From contig NZ_KN266218.1 of the NCBI RefSeq assembly GCF_000766945.1, positions 4,502 to 43,640 on the forward strand: a stretch of 39,139 bases of DNA, written 5' to 3'. The first letter of the stretch is position 1. Every line of letters begins with the position of its first letter. Positions 15,091 through 24,064 of this stretch are shown here, piece by piece. The stretch comes from Cellvibrio mixtus subsp. mixtus J3-8 (lineage in GTDB: Bacteria > Pseudomonadota > Gammaproteobacteria > Pseudomonadales > Cellvibrionaceae). The position numbers and the translations under genes were made by a program. The notes under the pieces are model-generated. The model was not told where the DNA came from. It was given only the letters and a program-made list of their open reading frames with translations, and did not search any database.

Positions 15091-15762
15091 ATGCAAGAGA
15101 CTACCCCGCCCCCTAGCGCAGACTTATCGGCCACCCCCGCCAAAACACCTTGGTACAACAAACGGTGGGTTGTTACTCTTTGGCTGATCTTCTTTTTCCC
15201 TGTTGGACTAATTGGGTTATGGATGTCAGAGCGCTTTCATATAGCCCTAAAAATAGCGATCTCCGCTGTGTTCGTGATCATTCTGAATCTGGACTCACAG
15301 GAAGAAAAAGACGCGAAGAAAGCAGGCTTTAAATCACTCTCAGATAAACAAGCAGCGGCACAAGTAAATATCACAAGCGCAACGTCGTACTACCAGCACC
15401 TTGATGCAGAGGAAAAGAAAAGACTGGCAACCATTGAAGCCGAAAAACAGGAGAAGGCTCGGGAAGAATTGGAAAAAGAAGACTTAAGCACAATGGCTTT
15501 TATCATTTGCAATCAATACACAAAACAAAACTTGGCCTCTCCTGCCTCAGCAGACTTTCCATTTCTTCCAACTGATGTCCGAGGCTTCAAAAGTCAGAGC
15601 TACATCATTCAAACCTACGTAGACTCACAGAATAAATTCGGCGCAATGCTTAGAACCCAAATTCTCTGCAAAGTGAAATACAAAGGCTTAACAGCGGATG
15701 GAAATGAGACAGCGGATATTAAAAACTGGGAGTTAATTGAACTTGCATTTGATCCACGCTAA
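15091..15762 (+). CDS. Membrane protein with helical stalk, unknown function
   Basis: 223 residues. Proline-rich cytoplasmic N-terminus (QETTPPPSADLSATPAKTP), one or two membrane spans at about 28-65 (VVTLWLIFFFPVGLIGLW, then IALKIAISAVFVIIL), a charged helix (LDAEEKKRLATIEAEKQEKA) and a soluble domain resembling those of phage-type lipoproteins (CNQYTKQNLASPASADFPFL). The ATG follows an AGGGATAC ribosome site. It overlaps the next gene by 26 bases. Not recognised as a named family. Confidence 0.65.
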   Translation: MQETTPPPSADLSATPAKTPWYNKRWVVTLWLIFFFPVGLIGLWMSERFHIALKIAISAVFVIILNLDSQEEKDAKKAGFKSLSDKQAAAQVNITSATSYYQHLDAEEKKRLATIEAEKQEKAREELEKEDLSTMAFIICNQYTKQNLASPASADFPFLPTDVRGFKSQSYIIQTYVDSQNKFGAMLRTQILCKVKYKGLTADGNETADIKNWELIELAFDPR

Positions 15763-16318
15763 AAAAATCCCATCAAAAATACTGACGGTAAATCAGCTAG
15801 AAGATTTTGGGAGAGTCCAGCTCTCCCCTTCTTTCTTCATGCGCGACTTTCTCTACTCCGAAATATCCCAGATAGAAAATATCCCCAACATCCCGCACTA
15901 CCCGGAGACAGCCATACAAACAGGCTCAATGCTTTGCCAGAAAGTCCTTGAGCCGCTACAGGAAGCCTTTGGACGCATAAGCATAAGGTCGGGCTACCGT
16001 TGCCCTGAAGTGAATGCAAAAGGCGCTGAAAACAAAAACCAGTACCGATGCGCAAGCAATGAAAGAAACTATGCCCGGCATATTTGGGATTACCCTGATA
16101 AGTATGGGAATTATGGAGCTATGGCCTGCGTGGTAGTTAATTCCTACCTACCCTATTACGAAGCCACTAAAGACTGGAGAAAACTTAGCCTCTGGATAAC
16201 AGCAAATATTCCCAACTACTCAGAAGTTCATTTTTTTCCAAAATTATGTGCCTTCAATATTTCTTGGAACGAAGCGTCCAAAAAGATTATTAAATCCAAT
16301 ATCAGGAACCCTACATAA
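15737..16318 (+). CDS. M15-peptidase-like protein
   Basis: Up to 193 residues; the start is uncertain because the upstream options are TTG codons (15737, 15743, 15749) and the first ATG is at 15839. The pattern LSPSFFMRDFLYSE, then LCQKVLEPLQEAFG, ISIRSGYRCPEVNAKGA follows the N-terminal part of D-Ala-D-Ala carboxypeptidase-like (M15) proteins. The zinc-ligand region would be RHIWDYPDKYGNYGAMACVV and SEVHFFPK, where the usual S-x-H-x-x-G-x-A-x-D is altered. It may therefore be a diverged, non-catalytic relative. It overlaps the membrane protein gene upstream and probably shares its transcript. Confidence 0.55.
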   Translation: MNLHLIHAKKIPSKILTVNQLEDFGRVQLSPSFFMRDFLYSEISQIENIPNIPHYPETAIQTGSMLCQKVLEPLQEAFGRISIRSGYRCPEVNAKGAENKNQYRCASNERNYARHIWDYPDKYGNYGAMACVVVNSYLPYYEATKDWRKLSLWITANIPNYSEVHFFPKLCAFNISWNEASKKIIKSNIRNPT

Positions 16319-16558
16319 AACCGCACTTAACTCTCTTTATAAGTCACACAAAATAGAAATACATAAAAGGAAAAATCAAGAATCCTTAGCAATCAATGAC
16401 GAAGCAACCATACGGTAACTTTTTGCAACAGGTTGCAAATAAGGTTGTAGCTCAATCTTTAAAGTGCGAAGCTTAACTCCGCAATCTTCCATAAAGACCA
16501 GATGGCGTGCCTCATCATTATCAACCGCTGAAACTTCTGATTAGCGTTACATGTAATG
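16319..16558. other. Intergenic region between convergent genes
   Basis: 240 bp between two convergent genes. It holds the palindromic repeat copy B (16422-16439) and most of a 30-bp palindrome (16537-16566). No coding frame or T-tract terminator is seen. Confidence 0.5.
16422..16439. repeat. 18-bp palindromic repeat, copy B (perfect)
   Basis: TTTGCAACAGGTTGCAAA, arms of eight bases with no mismatch around AG. It is the best match to the element 2 repeat consensus and lies in a gap between convergent genes. Confidence 0.7.
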
Positions 16559-16566
16559 CTAATCAG
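16537..16566. repeat. 30-bp near-perfect palindrome over a stop codon
   Basis: CTGATTAGC (16537-16545) and GCTAATCAG (16558-16566) flank GTTACATGTAAT, itself palindromic apart from its outer bases. It covers the stop codon of the gene at 16559-17815. It could form a long hairpin in the transcript, but no T tract follows, so it may be a protein site rather than an intrinsic terminator. Confidence 0.5.
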
Positions 16567-17815
16567 ATTGATAAAACTTTGGTTGCACTCCCATTGCCCT
16601 CATCGCTGGCACTAAAAAAAAGATGCGCTCATCTGTTTCATCCTCAATTTTTTGCGCATCAAGCATAGGTATTTGATCCCCTAGCTCCCTAACAATCCTC
16701 CATGTGCATATCGTTTTGTTACCATCCACATCCACAGCTGCAAGCTGTAAAAACTCACCATTGATGGGTAACTTGCTCATAGTTAAGCCGGGACGATATT
16801 TTTTTAGATCTCTTGTCCAAGCCTCTGTAATATGAATCAGACAGTGGGGCTTTTTTACTTTTATCTGCTCTGCAATTAAGCGCGCAAAAAAATATTTATC
16901 CGTTTGATCAATTAACATAGGATTAATCATCTGTTGAATTGACCAGTCAGGATTCAAAAAATACAGAACCGTAAGGTGATTACCCCATTGCTTAAAGGTT
17001 CCTTCAGCCATTCTGCTATAGTAATCAACAGCTGATTTATAATCATGAGGTGCTTCGCCTAGCATACTCTTAAGCTCTGAAGCTCTGCCTCTAACAAAAT
17101 CAGGCACTTGTGAACTAGGTGGCCTTTTGATTTGTCCAAAGCTTATGCGACAACTCTGCATACTTTTTAGCTTTATCATTTCTACCTGTCGAAAATACTC
17201 ATTCTTGTTTCCCAATGAATATTGCTCATGAACATTCCCATAAAATTCCCTATTAAGATGTTTGGCAAGAGCTTCACAACAGTCATATTGACGAGCATAA
17301 ACGTACTCCAAAGCAGAAAGGATTTCTCTTTTCTCTAGTGATTTGGTTACCCAAGCACGTTCAATTTTAACTCCAGCTACATCCGTAAGTCTTGTTGGAA
17401 AATATTTCTGTGCAAAACGGACTAAACGCTTAACACTGGCAGTTAGCAGCTCTTTTTCGCCAACAGGCATTTGCAGATCGTCTTCTTCTAAATAGGAGAA
17501 AATCAGAGTCACAGTCAATGTGCTGTTAAATTCAAGATCTCCTTGCTTTTCAATAATATTTCTTGAATCTTTCGCCCAGCGCATCACATCGTCACCAACC
17601 CATTTATCCAAAACATTTTCTTGATACCACTCGTCAAAATTTTGGATATCACTCTTATTTTTCTGAATAATGAAAGTTATTGTTCTTGCAGTTTGCAAAA
17701 ACTGATTTGTGTTTCTTCTAAAAAGTTCGGGATCAAAATACGTCTCACTACATGCATGTAGAATATGAGCAAGATCGTCTAAGCGCCGCTCCCATGGCAT
17801 TCTAACTACTGACAT
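16559..17815 (-). CDS. Hypothetical 418-residue protein
   Basis: Mostly helical, hydrophilic, cytoplasmic, with no motif I recognise. Notable stretches are RRLDDLAHILHACSETYFDP at the N-terminus, a K/E-rich middle (SLEKREILSALEYVYARQYD) and a C-terminal beta-rich region (FLQLAAVDVDGNKTICTWRI). The ATG follows only a weak ribosome site. It shares the strand with the SH3 gene to its right, from which it is separated by 118 bp. The island context would allow a defence role, but nothing in the sequence proves it. Confidence 0.6.
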   Translation of the reverse strand: MSVVRMPWERRLDDLAHILHACSETYFDPELFRRNTNQFLQTARTITFIIQKNKSDIQNFDEWYQENVLDKWVGDDVMRWAKDSRNIIEKQGDLEFNSTLTVTLIFSYLEEDDLQMPVGEKELLTASVKRLVRFAQKYFPTRLTDVAGVKIERAWVTKSLEKREILSALEYVYARQYDCCEALAKHLNREFYGNVHEQYSLGNKNEYFRQVEMIKLKSMQSCRISFGQIKRPPSSQVPDFVRGRASELKSMLGEAPHDYKSAVDYYSRMAEGTFKQWGNHLTVLYFLNPDWSIQQMINPMLIDQTDKYFFARLIAEQIKVKKPHCLIHITEAWTRDLKKYRPGLTMSKLPINGEFLQLAAVDVDGNKTICTWRIVRELGDQIPMLDAQKIEDETDERIFFLVPAMRAMGVQPKFYQSD

Positions 17816-17933
17816 ACAATATCCAATTATAATTTTTACAGCGAATGAACTGACTGATGATTAATATTGTTTAGTTTTTGACTCATCATTACAGCAAAGA
17901 AACCTGCAGGTGTGTTATAGTTACATAAACAGC

Positions 17934-19130
17934 TCATCTAAATTTTTTTAAATATCTAGAAAAAACCCAACCTTTTATTACCACATCGGAATCTACATCC
18001 CGCCATTCCACCAACGTCCAGCTCTTCCTTTTCTCCAGAATCAGAACGGAATAAGAAAATTGCAAAACCCCTATAACGTCAGATTTTTTTGATGGTGCCA
18101 ACCTAACATTAAGGCGATCAGCAGAAACATACCTAATTGACTTTAAAATCTCATGATTGCCAACTGATTGTATTGCCTTTGCTCTAATCTTCTTCTCTAC
18201 AGACTTCTTATCTTCTTTTAGAAATGAGCCGACATGATGCTCGGCTATAGGGGTGATAATTGCTATTATAATCCCCACCAGAAGTGGATAAATAAACCAT
18301 GCCAAAAGCTTTTGCAGCCATGGATCTCTTTGTGCTTTAATTTCAGAGACCAAATCATTAATTGATTTCTCCAATCCAGAAGTATTATTTAACGAGACGC
18401 TACGAATTATCTCTTCTGATAACTCCTGCAACTCTTGAGCTGCAATCTGTTTAGATGAGAGAAAAATTTCATTGTTATCTATTTCTATTTCCGAATATAC
18501 GCCTAGCGCCTGATCTCTCAGGTAGCCTAGCGCTACACTATTATCAAGATCAGATATAAACAATTCATTCGCAGATTTAATAGTCGAAAGCTCATCCACC
18601 CAACCTAACGCTTCCTTAAATTGTTTTAATGGTTGGGACAAGCCAGCCCAGGCATCAACAGACTGCCTAAACATTTCATTTTGAATTGTATGCCCACGAA
18701 TTAAGTCGAATGACTCTTGATAGCTTTTAAGGGGATCCACAAGCCTTTTCCATGCACTTGCCGATTCCTGAATGGCTCTCACCTGATCAGACACCACATC
18801 CAATTCCATTGACTTACGATAACTATCCAAAGAAGTCGTAAGACCATACCAAGCACCAACAGAATTTAACTCCCTCAACACATTGCTCACGCCATAAGCT
18901 TCCTGATAACTACGAAATGGCTGAGCAGCCCCGTTCATCATGCCTAGAATTTCACTGGCAGAGTTGAACTGATTAGCTACTTTTCCTATTTCTAGCGCGT
19001 ATTTATATTCACTCAATGGATCCAGAAGCGCTCGCCACTCAGCGAGCGACCCCTGATACAAGTCAGATAGTGGATTATAATTTTTTGCCACCTCAAAGCA
19101 CCCCCGCCTTATCCTCAGACAATAAAACAA
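17934..19130 (-). CDS. Tandem-repeat membrane protein with C-terminal SH3 domain
   Basis: 398 residues, or 385 if it starts at GTG 19091 (VAKNYNPLSDLY), which may be the true start. The first 180 residues hold five imperfect repeats about 35-40 residues apart with a W-x-x-L-x-x-P-L-x-x-[YF] core: AEWRALLDPLSEY, NGAAQPFRSY, GAWYGLTTSLDSY, SAWKRLVDPLKSY, DAWAGLSQPLKQF. A helical region and one membrane span (LLAWFIYPLLVGIIIAIITP) follow, then a bacterial SH3 domain (SADRLNVRLAPSKKSDVIGV to VIKGWVFSRYL). The SH3 domain is predicted on the far side of the membrane from the repeats. Function unknown. Confidence 0.7.
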   Translation of the reverse strand: MFYCLRIRRGCFEVAKNYNPLSDLYQGSLAEWRALLDPLSEYKYALEIGKVANQFNSASEILGMMNGAAQPFRSYQEAYGVSNVLRELNSVGAWYGLTTSLDSYRKSMELDVVSDQVRAIQESASAWKRLVDPLKSYQESFDLIRGHTIQNEMFRQSVDAWAGLSQPLKQFKEALGWVDELSTIKSANELFISDLDNSVALGYLRDQALGVYSEIEIDNNEIFLSSKQIAAQELQELSEEIIRSVSLNNTSGLEKSINDLVSEIKAQRDPWLQKLLAWFIYPLLVGIIIAIITPIAEHHVGSFLKEDKKSVEKKIRAKAIQSVGNHEILKSIRYVSADRLNVRLAPSKKSDVIGVLQFSYSVLILEKRKSWTLVEWRDVDSDVVIKGWVFSRYLKKFR

Positions 19131-19206
19131 TTAAAAGCATTAAGCCTTAATCTGCTGGAGCAGTAAAATAAATCTTAAGATTTTTTACACCCACCCAGAC
19201 CCTGTG

Positions 19207-19280
19207 TATACTGTCAAATAAATCGGTTTTTATTAGTTTTTTTACAAATCTGTAAATCAATCTATTTTCTGGACAGTATA
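19207..19280. promoter_or_regulatory. Inverted repeat TATACTGTC / GACAGTATA, possible res site or operator
   Basis: TATACTGTC at 19207-19215 and its exact reverse complement at 19272-19280 flank an A/T-rich spacer directly upstream of the resolvase gene; the second arm runs into the start codon. In the family, resolvase binding sites lie just upstream of the gene, serving both recombination and autoregulation. Recombination activity here is inferred. Confidence 0.5.
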
Positions 19281-19843
19281 TGGCTCTTCTAGGTTATGCC
19301 CGCGTATCTACCAATCAACAGGATCTGACCATCCAGAAAGACCGACTCATCAAAGAGGGTGTGAAGAACAGCCCGGACTTTCTGTTTATGGACAAAGCTT
19401 CGGGTAAGGATGACAACCGCGAAGGGTTGCAGCTGTTGCTTACCAAGGCTCGGGAGGGGGACACCATCCTAGTAACCAAGCTTGATCGCCTTGGCCGCAA
19501 TACAGTTGATATGATCTCGATAATAGACCAACTCCATAAACGTGGCATATCTGTACGCTTTCTGGATGATGGGATTAGTACCGAAGGGTCGATGGGGAAG
19601 ATGGTAGTAACCATCCTTGCAGCGGTTGCCCAAGCTGAGCGGGAGAGAATCCTTGAGCGTACTCATGAGGGACGCAGGGCGGCTATTGCCAACGGGATCA
19701 AGATGGGCAGGAAACCATCCATTACTGATAAGACCAAAGCTCAGGTATTGAAGCTAGCCCAAGAGGGCATTCCCAAAACAAAAATAGCCAAGGATTTAAA
19801 ATTAAGCAGGCAATCTGTTTATGATGTTTTAAAGTCATCCTGA
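19280..19843 (+). CDS. Serine recombinase (resolvase/invertase family)
   Basis: 187 residues, full length for a small resolvase. The catalytic domain has Y6-A-R8-V-S10 (nucleophile S10), TKLDRLGRNT and EGSMGKMVVTILAAVAQAER, then the E helix ERTHEGRRAA. A C-terminal helix-turn-helix (GIPKTKIAKDLKLSRQSVYD) binds DNA. This is the Tn3-resolvase/Pin type that resolves cointegrates or inverts segments. No transposase is nearby, so it may serve element maintenance or be a remnant of a transposon. Confidence 0.9.
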   Translation: MALLGYARVSTNQQDLTIQKDRLIKEGVKNSPDFLFMDKASGKDDNREGLQLLLTKAREGDTILVTKLDRLGRNTVDMISIIDQLHKRGISVRFLDDGISTEGSMGKMVVTILAAVAQAERERILERTHEGRRAAIANGIKMGRKPSITDKTKAQVLKLAQEGIPKTKIAKDLKLSRQSVYDVLKSS

Positions 19844-19868
19844 TTTTGAAACTGGTTGCAAAATCAGG
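19839..19868. repeat. Hairpin at resolvase 3' end containing palindromic repeat copy C
   Basis: CCTGATTTTG and CAAAATCAGG form a perfect 10-bp stem with a 10-base loop across the resolvase stop codon. Inside it, TTTGAAACTGGTTGCAAA (19845-19862) is copy C of the element 2 repeat, with one mismatch. It sits between convergent genes and may also work as a terminator, although no T tract follows. Confidence 0.6.
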
Positions 19869-19894
19869 TGTCATCTTCAACTAGAGCAACCAAA

Positions 19895-20815
19895 TTATAG
19901 GTCAACATCCTTAGACCTTCTTTGATTTATCTGCAACACAAAGCCATCCAATAAACTGCGTGTTATACCTAATTTTAGTTCAGTCATGATTGAAATTATC
20001 TTCAAACATAAGTCATATGTTACGTCTACCATCGACTCTACAGTTATCCCAACATAACTAGACGACACCAAATAATCTACCTCATTCACACGAAACAATT
20101 TTTGATTCCCAATGGTGGCAATTAATTTCCCTTTATTAAATAAATCAACATAATAACTATCAGGTTCAACAATAACATTAGCGCCAGAATTTAGCTCCAA
20201 ATCAAATATTACTTTGAATACCGAGGCATTTAGTAATGCACTACTATGCTTATTTATATAAACATATGGAAGACAAACACTTTTTCCATTAAATAAAAAC
20301 TTTGGAGCATAAGAAGATAAAATTCTATTATGCTTAAGAAAATTATTGAGCACATACATTTCGTGAAACCTACCAACAAAAAGGAATTCAAATGATTTAA
20401 TAAATGCTTTTTTACATTTATCAGTGTACTCAGAATCAGTGCTTTTTTTTAAAACACCAATGGAGTGATATTTGAAAATTCTATTAATTTCCTTTTCTAT
20501 TTCACTATCTATATTTTTAATAGGAGTATATGTAGTTTTTTTGTGCTCTATAGTTCCTATATAAGAAAATATAACCCACGAATAATAGTACTCAATTAAA
20601 GAAGAATAGTTATTTACAAGAGAGTCAATGAGATAGTCATCTTCACAGTCTGTAGAATAAAAATAAAGCGATCTTTTTTGCTTATATAGAAACGATTCTA
20701 TTTTTTTGCAGATGAATAATATTTTTCCCAACTGATATTCTAATGAGAGCCCCAGATCCGCCCTAGAAGAATAGTGCAGTTCAGGATTTTGTATTTCCTG
20801 TAATGGCAAAATCAT
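19895..20815 (-). CDS. Hypothetical AT-rich protein, 306 residues
   Basis: Not recognised. The N-terminal half is helical and rich in Y, K and I, with a segment LFVGRFHEMYVLNNFLKHNR that is slightly reminiscent of HEPN-type helices. The C-terminal half is beta-rich (SGANVIVEPDSYYVDLFNKG). No membrane span. The gene is clearly more AT-rich than its neighbours, which suggests recent acquisition. It stands alone on the minus strand, facing the resolvase gene. Confidence 0.55.
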   Translation of the reverse strand: MILPLQEIQNPELHYSSRADLGLSLEYQLGKILFICKKIESFLYKQKRSLYFYSTDCEDDYLIDSLVNNYSSLIEYYYSWVIFSYIGTIEHKKTTYTPIKNIDSEIEKEINRIFKYHSIGVLKKSTDSEYTDKCKKAFIKSFEFLFVGRFHEMYVLNNFLKHNRILSSYAPKFLFNGKSVCLPYVYINKHSSALLNASVFKVIFDLELNSGANVIVEPDSYYVDLFNKGKLIATIGNQKLFRVNEVDYLVSSSYVGITVESMVDVTYDLCLKIISIMTELKLGITRSLLDGFVLQINQRRSKDVDL

Positions 20816-20993
20816 ACCCCCCCCTTATTTACTTAATAAAAACCTGACACACACTCTTATCCAGCGTTCGTTACTTACGCCATATTATTCTTCTTTTAAT
20901 AGCACTTCCTAGAACAACTATATAAAGAAATGGATACATCATAATAAATACCATGAATTCACCCTTACTAGATATAGGTCAGACTGGGATGTA

Positions 20994-22220
20994 GTGGTGC
21001 CAACGCTGACAAACCTAAATACAATGATCGGCCAAGCGGTATTAAGTGCGCTTCTCGATGAAGTTAACTTTATGAGCGTGGTGGAGAATTCCAAGAACGT
21101 GACCGGGGCACGGGGGCAAGGCGGACACTATGACCAAGCAGAGATAGTGCATACCAACATCACACGTCGCCGGGTAGGTACATTTGCGACCCAAGGTATA
21201 TCGATTGGTTGTATATCCGTGCTTTCGTCTACCCGATATAAGGGGGACTTCCTTGACCGTCGCCAAGAAAACATAGAAAAGAATGAAGAGAAAAACGTAG
21301 TCATGAAACGCCGGGCGCAATATGAGGTGCGTCCAGAGGGTACATACTGCGGGGAGACCTTTAAGCTATTGGTAGGCAGTACAGACTACGCTACCCAGAT
21401 ACTCGATGATGACGCAGAGGCTGGAATAGATTACCCAGAGACAGCAACCGTTAAGGATGTACCTGTAGAGTTTAAGGCGGCCTTCCAGTTAGACCCAGAA
21501 GGTTCCCTACGTGACGTGATAGGAATATCCACTGACGTGCTTGCCCCCTTCATTACACGCCGTAACAAGATTGTAGATGCGGTGGTGCGCGCTAAAGAAC
21601 TGGATATAGTGCCGTATGTACATAAGCAAAACGTGGTGCTGGGGGAAGACTCATTACCATTGATTGCGGAGGGACTACTACCTGAAGATAAAGACACACC
21701 CAGATACGTACACGTAGACTTATCCCGGACAGGTGACCGGTGTGGCCTTGCGGTGGTGAAGGAATCAGATGTAGTAGCTGTACAGACTGGAGAGCTGTTA
21801 GAGCTAATGCCACGGATAGTAGTAGAGCTGGCCATAAGCATTGAACCCAATGCAGCAAACCCAATTGCCCCCACAGAAATAAGAACGTGGATTCTCGCAC
21901 TGAAGAAGGTATACGGCCTCAACATCAAAAAGGTTACGTATGATGGTTATGACTCGCGTGAATCTATTCTCTTGCTGAGAAAGGCGGGGATACTGTCAGA
22001 CACTGTATCTATGGATACTACTACCGATCCTTACATAACTCTTCGCACAGCCTTCTACCAAGACCGTATAGACATGGTTGATAACGAGATACTACGTGTA
22101 GAGCTGGCGGGGCTGGAATACCACAAAGATAAGGATAAAGTGGATCATCCCAAGCGTTTATTCAGAGTAAGTCTATCAATCAGGCCAAAGCACAAAACCA
22201 AGCCAAGCCTCATTAAATAA
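20994..22220 (+). pseudogene. Truncated phage terminase large subunit
   Basis: 408 residues matching the middle and nuclease part of a tailed-phage TerL. Visible are the Walker B-like strand SALLDEVNFM, the coupling region (QAEIVHTNITRRR, GCISVLSSTRYKGDFLDRR), and RNase H-like nuclease motifs YVHVDLSRTGDRCGLAVV, KKVTYDGYDSRESI and DKVDHP. The N-terminal Walker A part is absent and the end after DKVDHP is replaced by an unrelated tail. The frame stays open a little upstream of the GTG, without a convincing start. There are no other phage packaging genes nearby. It is a stranded fragment of a phage unrelated to element 1. Confidence 0.75.
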
Positions 22221-22378
22221 AAATTAAAAATCTGCAACTAAAAATTAAATTAAAATATTGAAAGAACCTCTTGCGTTATTTTCTGATGATCAATAAATTC
22301 CTAAAGTTAATTAATTTTTAACGAATAAAAAAGCATTCAATTCCGAATGATCTACAACGGACTCAGCAGGAGGTCTTT

Positions 22379-23068
22379 ATGCCCTTAATTGGATTGCGTG
22401 GCGGTTACAACGCCAAAATTGACTCAATCGATTGGCCATTGGTTTCGCAGTATTTGTGGCACATAAGCTCTAATGGCTATGCAATGACAGTTATTCACGA
22501 CCCAGAAAAATACAAGGCCACAGGAAATGGCAATAAAAATATTTTCATGCATAAATTAATAATGGGAAGTCCTCCTAAAGAAGGGCTAATATGTGATCAT
22601 AAAGATGGGGATCGTACTAATAACAAGCGTAGTAATTTACGATGGGCAACTCACAAACAAAACTCATGGAATTCCCGTTCATGCGCCAAATCAGGGTATA
22701 AAGGTGTAAACCAAGACGGTAATCGCTGGGTAGCATCATGCAATCGCTTATGTGTTGGACGATTTGATACCGCTGAAGAAGCAGCGATGGCACACGATAA
22801 GGCGGCCAGACATTTTCACGGTGAATTCGCCTATTTAAATTTTCCAGATAAATTTTATGAGGGCGAACTTAGATATGTTGACTTTATACCTGACCAGAAA
22901 AAACCCGTTTCCGATTATCCCGGAGTAACTTATTTCGGACATGGAGGCAAACGGGTTAAGCGCTGGAGAGCAGTTTATAGAAAGAAAACTATAGGATATT
23001 TCCACACAGAGCTTATTGCATACCTAGCATACAGATCAGCCAAAAACATCGAGCAATGCTCAGAATAA
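22379..23068 (+). CDS. HNH endonuclease with AP2 domains
   Basis: 229 residues with a clear AGGAGG site before the ATG. The N-terminal part is a phage-type HNH domain: IFMHKLIMG, then [20 protein letters not shown] and THKQNSWN. An AP2 DNA-binding domain follows ([20 protein letters not shown], then [20 protein letters not shown]) and a second, weaker AP2-like unit lies at about 180-225 (YPGVTYFG to [12 protein letters not shown]). HNH-AP2 proteins are mobile homing endonucleases of phages and often sit beside terminase genes, as here. It may have arrived with the terminase fragment. Confidence 0.85.
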   Translation: MPLIGLRGGYNAKIDSIDWPLVSQYLWHISSNGYAMTVIHDPEKYKATGNGNKNIFMHKLIMGSPPKEGLICDHKDGDRTNNKRSNLRWATHKQNSWNSRSCAKSGYKGVNQDGNRWVASCNRLCVGRFDTAEEAAMAHDKAARHFHGEFAYLNFPDKFYEGELRYVDFIPDQKKPVSDYPGVTYFGHGGKRVKRWRAVYRKKTIGYFHTELIAYLAYRSAKNIEQCSE

Positions 23069-23120
23069 AAAGAAATTATAAAAACCGTAAGAAAACACAA
23101 CCATTAAAAACATGAGATGA

Positions 23121-23207
23121 AAAATAAAATCAATTAGAATTTTCACAGAAGAACGCTTGGCTTTATTACCCGATAAATATTGGATTAATACCCCCCTTAA
23201 TTGCTAA
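23121..23207 (+). pseudogene. Start-less fragment related to the 45-residue ORF at 24065
   Basis: An open frame of 28 codons after an in-frame TGA, with no start codon, reads SIRIFTEERLALLPDKYW, closely like SIGILSEENLIFLPREYGW at 24065. It ends at TAA 23205-23207. It looks like a decayed copy of the same short gene, so the nuclease-like gene between them is flanked by two related pieces. Confidence 0.4.
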
Positions 23208-23240
23208 AAGATTAACTGATAAATGGAACAAGGATTAAGC

Positions 23241-24002
23241 ATGGTATATGGCATCATTTCTGGTCAACGCTATTTTGAAGAAGATATATTTAACCCGATT
23301 ATTTATCCAAAAATGAAGGATGAACCATTATTAAACAATGATGACTGCTTGGTTGTCCCGGTGAGAAATGAAAGAACGCCACACTTTAGAAGAATAGGAA
23401 ATCCATCATTTATAAAAAGATTAGGTCGCGATGAAAACAACCCAACTCATGACAAATGCGTTAGATCTTTATTCGACAAATTAACTTCACCGGAAATTGA
23501 TAGAATTCAATTTTCTACGTATATCTTTGGAGAAAACAGAGAAGAACAGGTGATTTTTAAAACAATAGATGATAGCAAATACATTTGGTTTATGGAAAAC
23601 GATTGTCGCACTGCTTTTGGTGATGAAACCTACATAAAACCAGATTTGGCAGGCAGAGACTCCACAAGATTTTTCCCTCGCTCCGCCTATCCCAATATTA
23701 TTATTGAGGTTGTACGAACGCATATCCCTAGCCCTGAAACATTTCAAAAGCTTTTTGAGCTCTCATTATGCAATCATCAAATTTATTTTTACTTTATTGC
23801 GGAAGGGAAAGAAAGCTCTAAAGTTAATCACGTAAAGACAGAAGAAAAAATATTAACCATTAGAGTTTCGCATTATTTGATTGGCGGTAAAGTTTTTAAA
23901 AATGGAGAGGAATACAGCCCAAAAAGGGATAGCGAAACAATAGCCGAATGGTACAACCATTTAAAAAACAGTTATTTTATTAAAGCCAAAGAAAATGCCT
24001 AG
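23241..24002 (+). CDS. Nuclease-like protein of the PD-(D/E)xK type, tentative
   Basis: 253 residues from ATG 23241, preceded by AAGGAT at good distance; an in-frame ATG at 23223 lacks a ribosome site. The middle carries YIKPDLAGRD, then YPNIIIEVVRTHIPSPETFQ and a helix-strand ending IYFYFI. The D followed by hydrophobic-E-x-V and a helix recalls restriction-endonuclease-fold and CoiA-like proteins, but the lysine of ExK is not in the standard place. An N-terminal segment (FIKRLGRDENNPTHDKCVRS) fits the same group. Island cargo; a nuclease role is inferred. Confidence 0.5.
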   Translation: MVYGIISGQRYFEEDIFNPIIYPKMKDEPLLNNDDCLVVPVRNERTPHFRRIGNPSFIKRLGRDENNPTHDKCVRSLFDKLTSPEIDRIQFSTYIFGENREEQVIFKTIDDSKYIWFMENDCRTAFGDETYIKPDLAGRDSTRFFPRSAYPNIIIEVVRTHIPSPETFQKLFELSLCNHQIYFYFIAEGKESSKVNHVKTEEKILTIRVSHYLIGGKVFKNGEEYSPKRDSETIAEWYNHLKNSYFIKAKENA

Positions 24003-24064
24003 CAGTAGAAAAAATTTAACCCAATGGCCAAATTTTCAGCCAAAAACATTTACAAGGATTAAAA

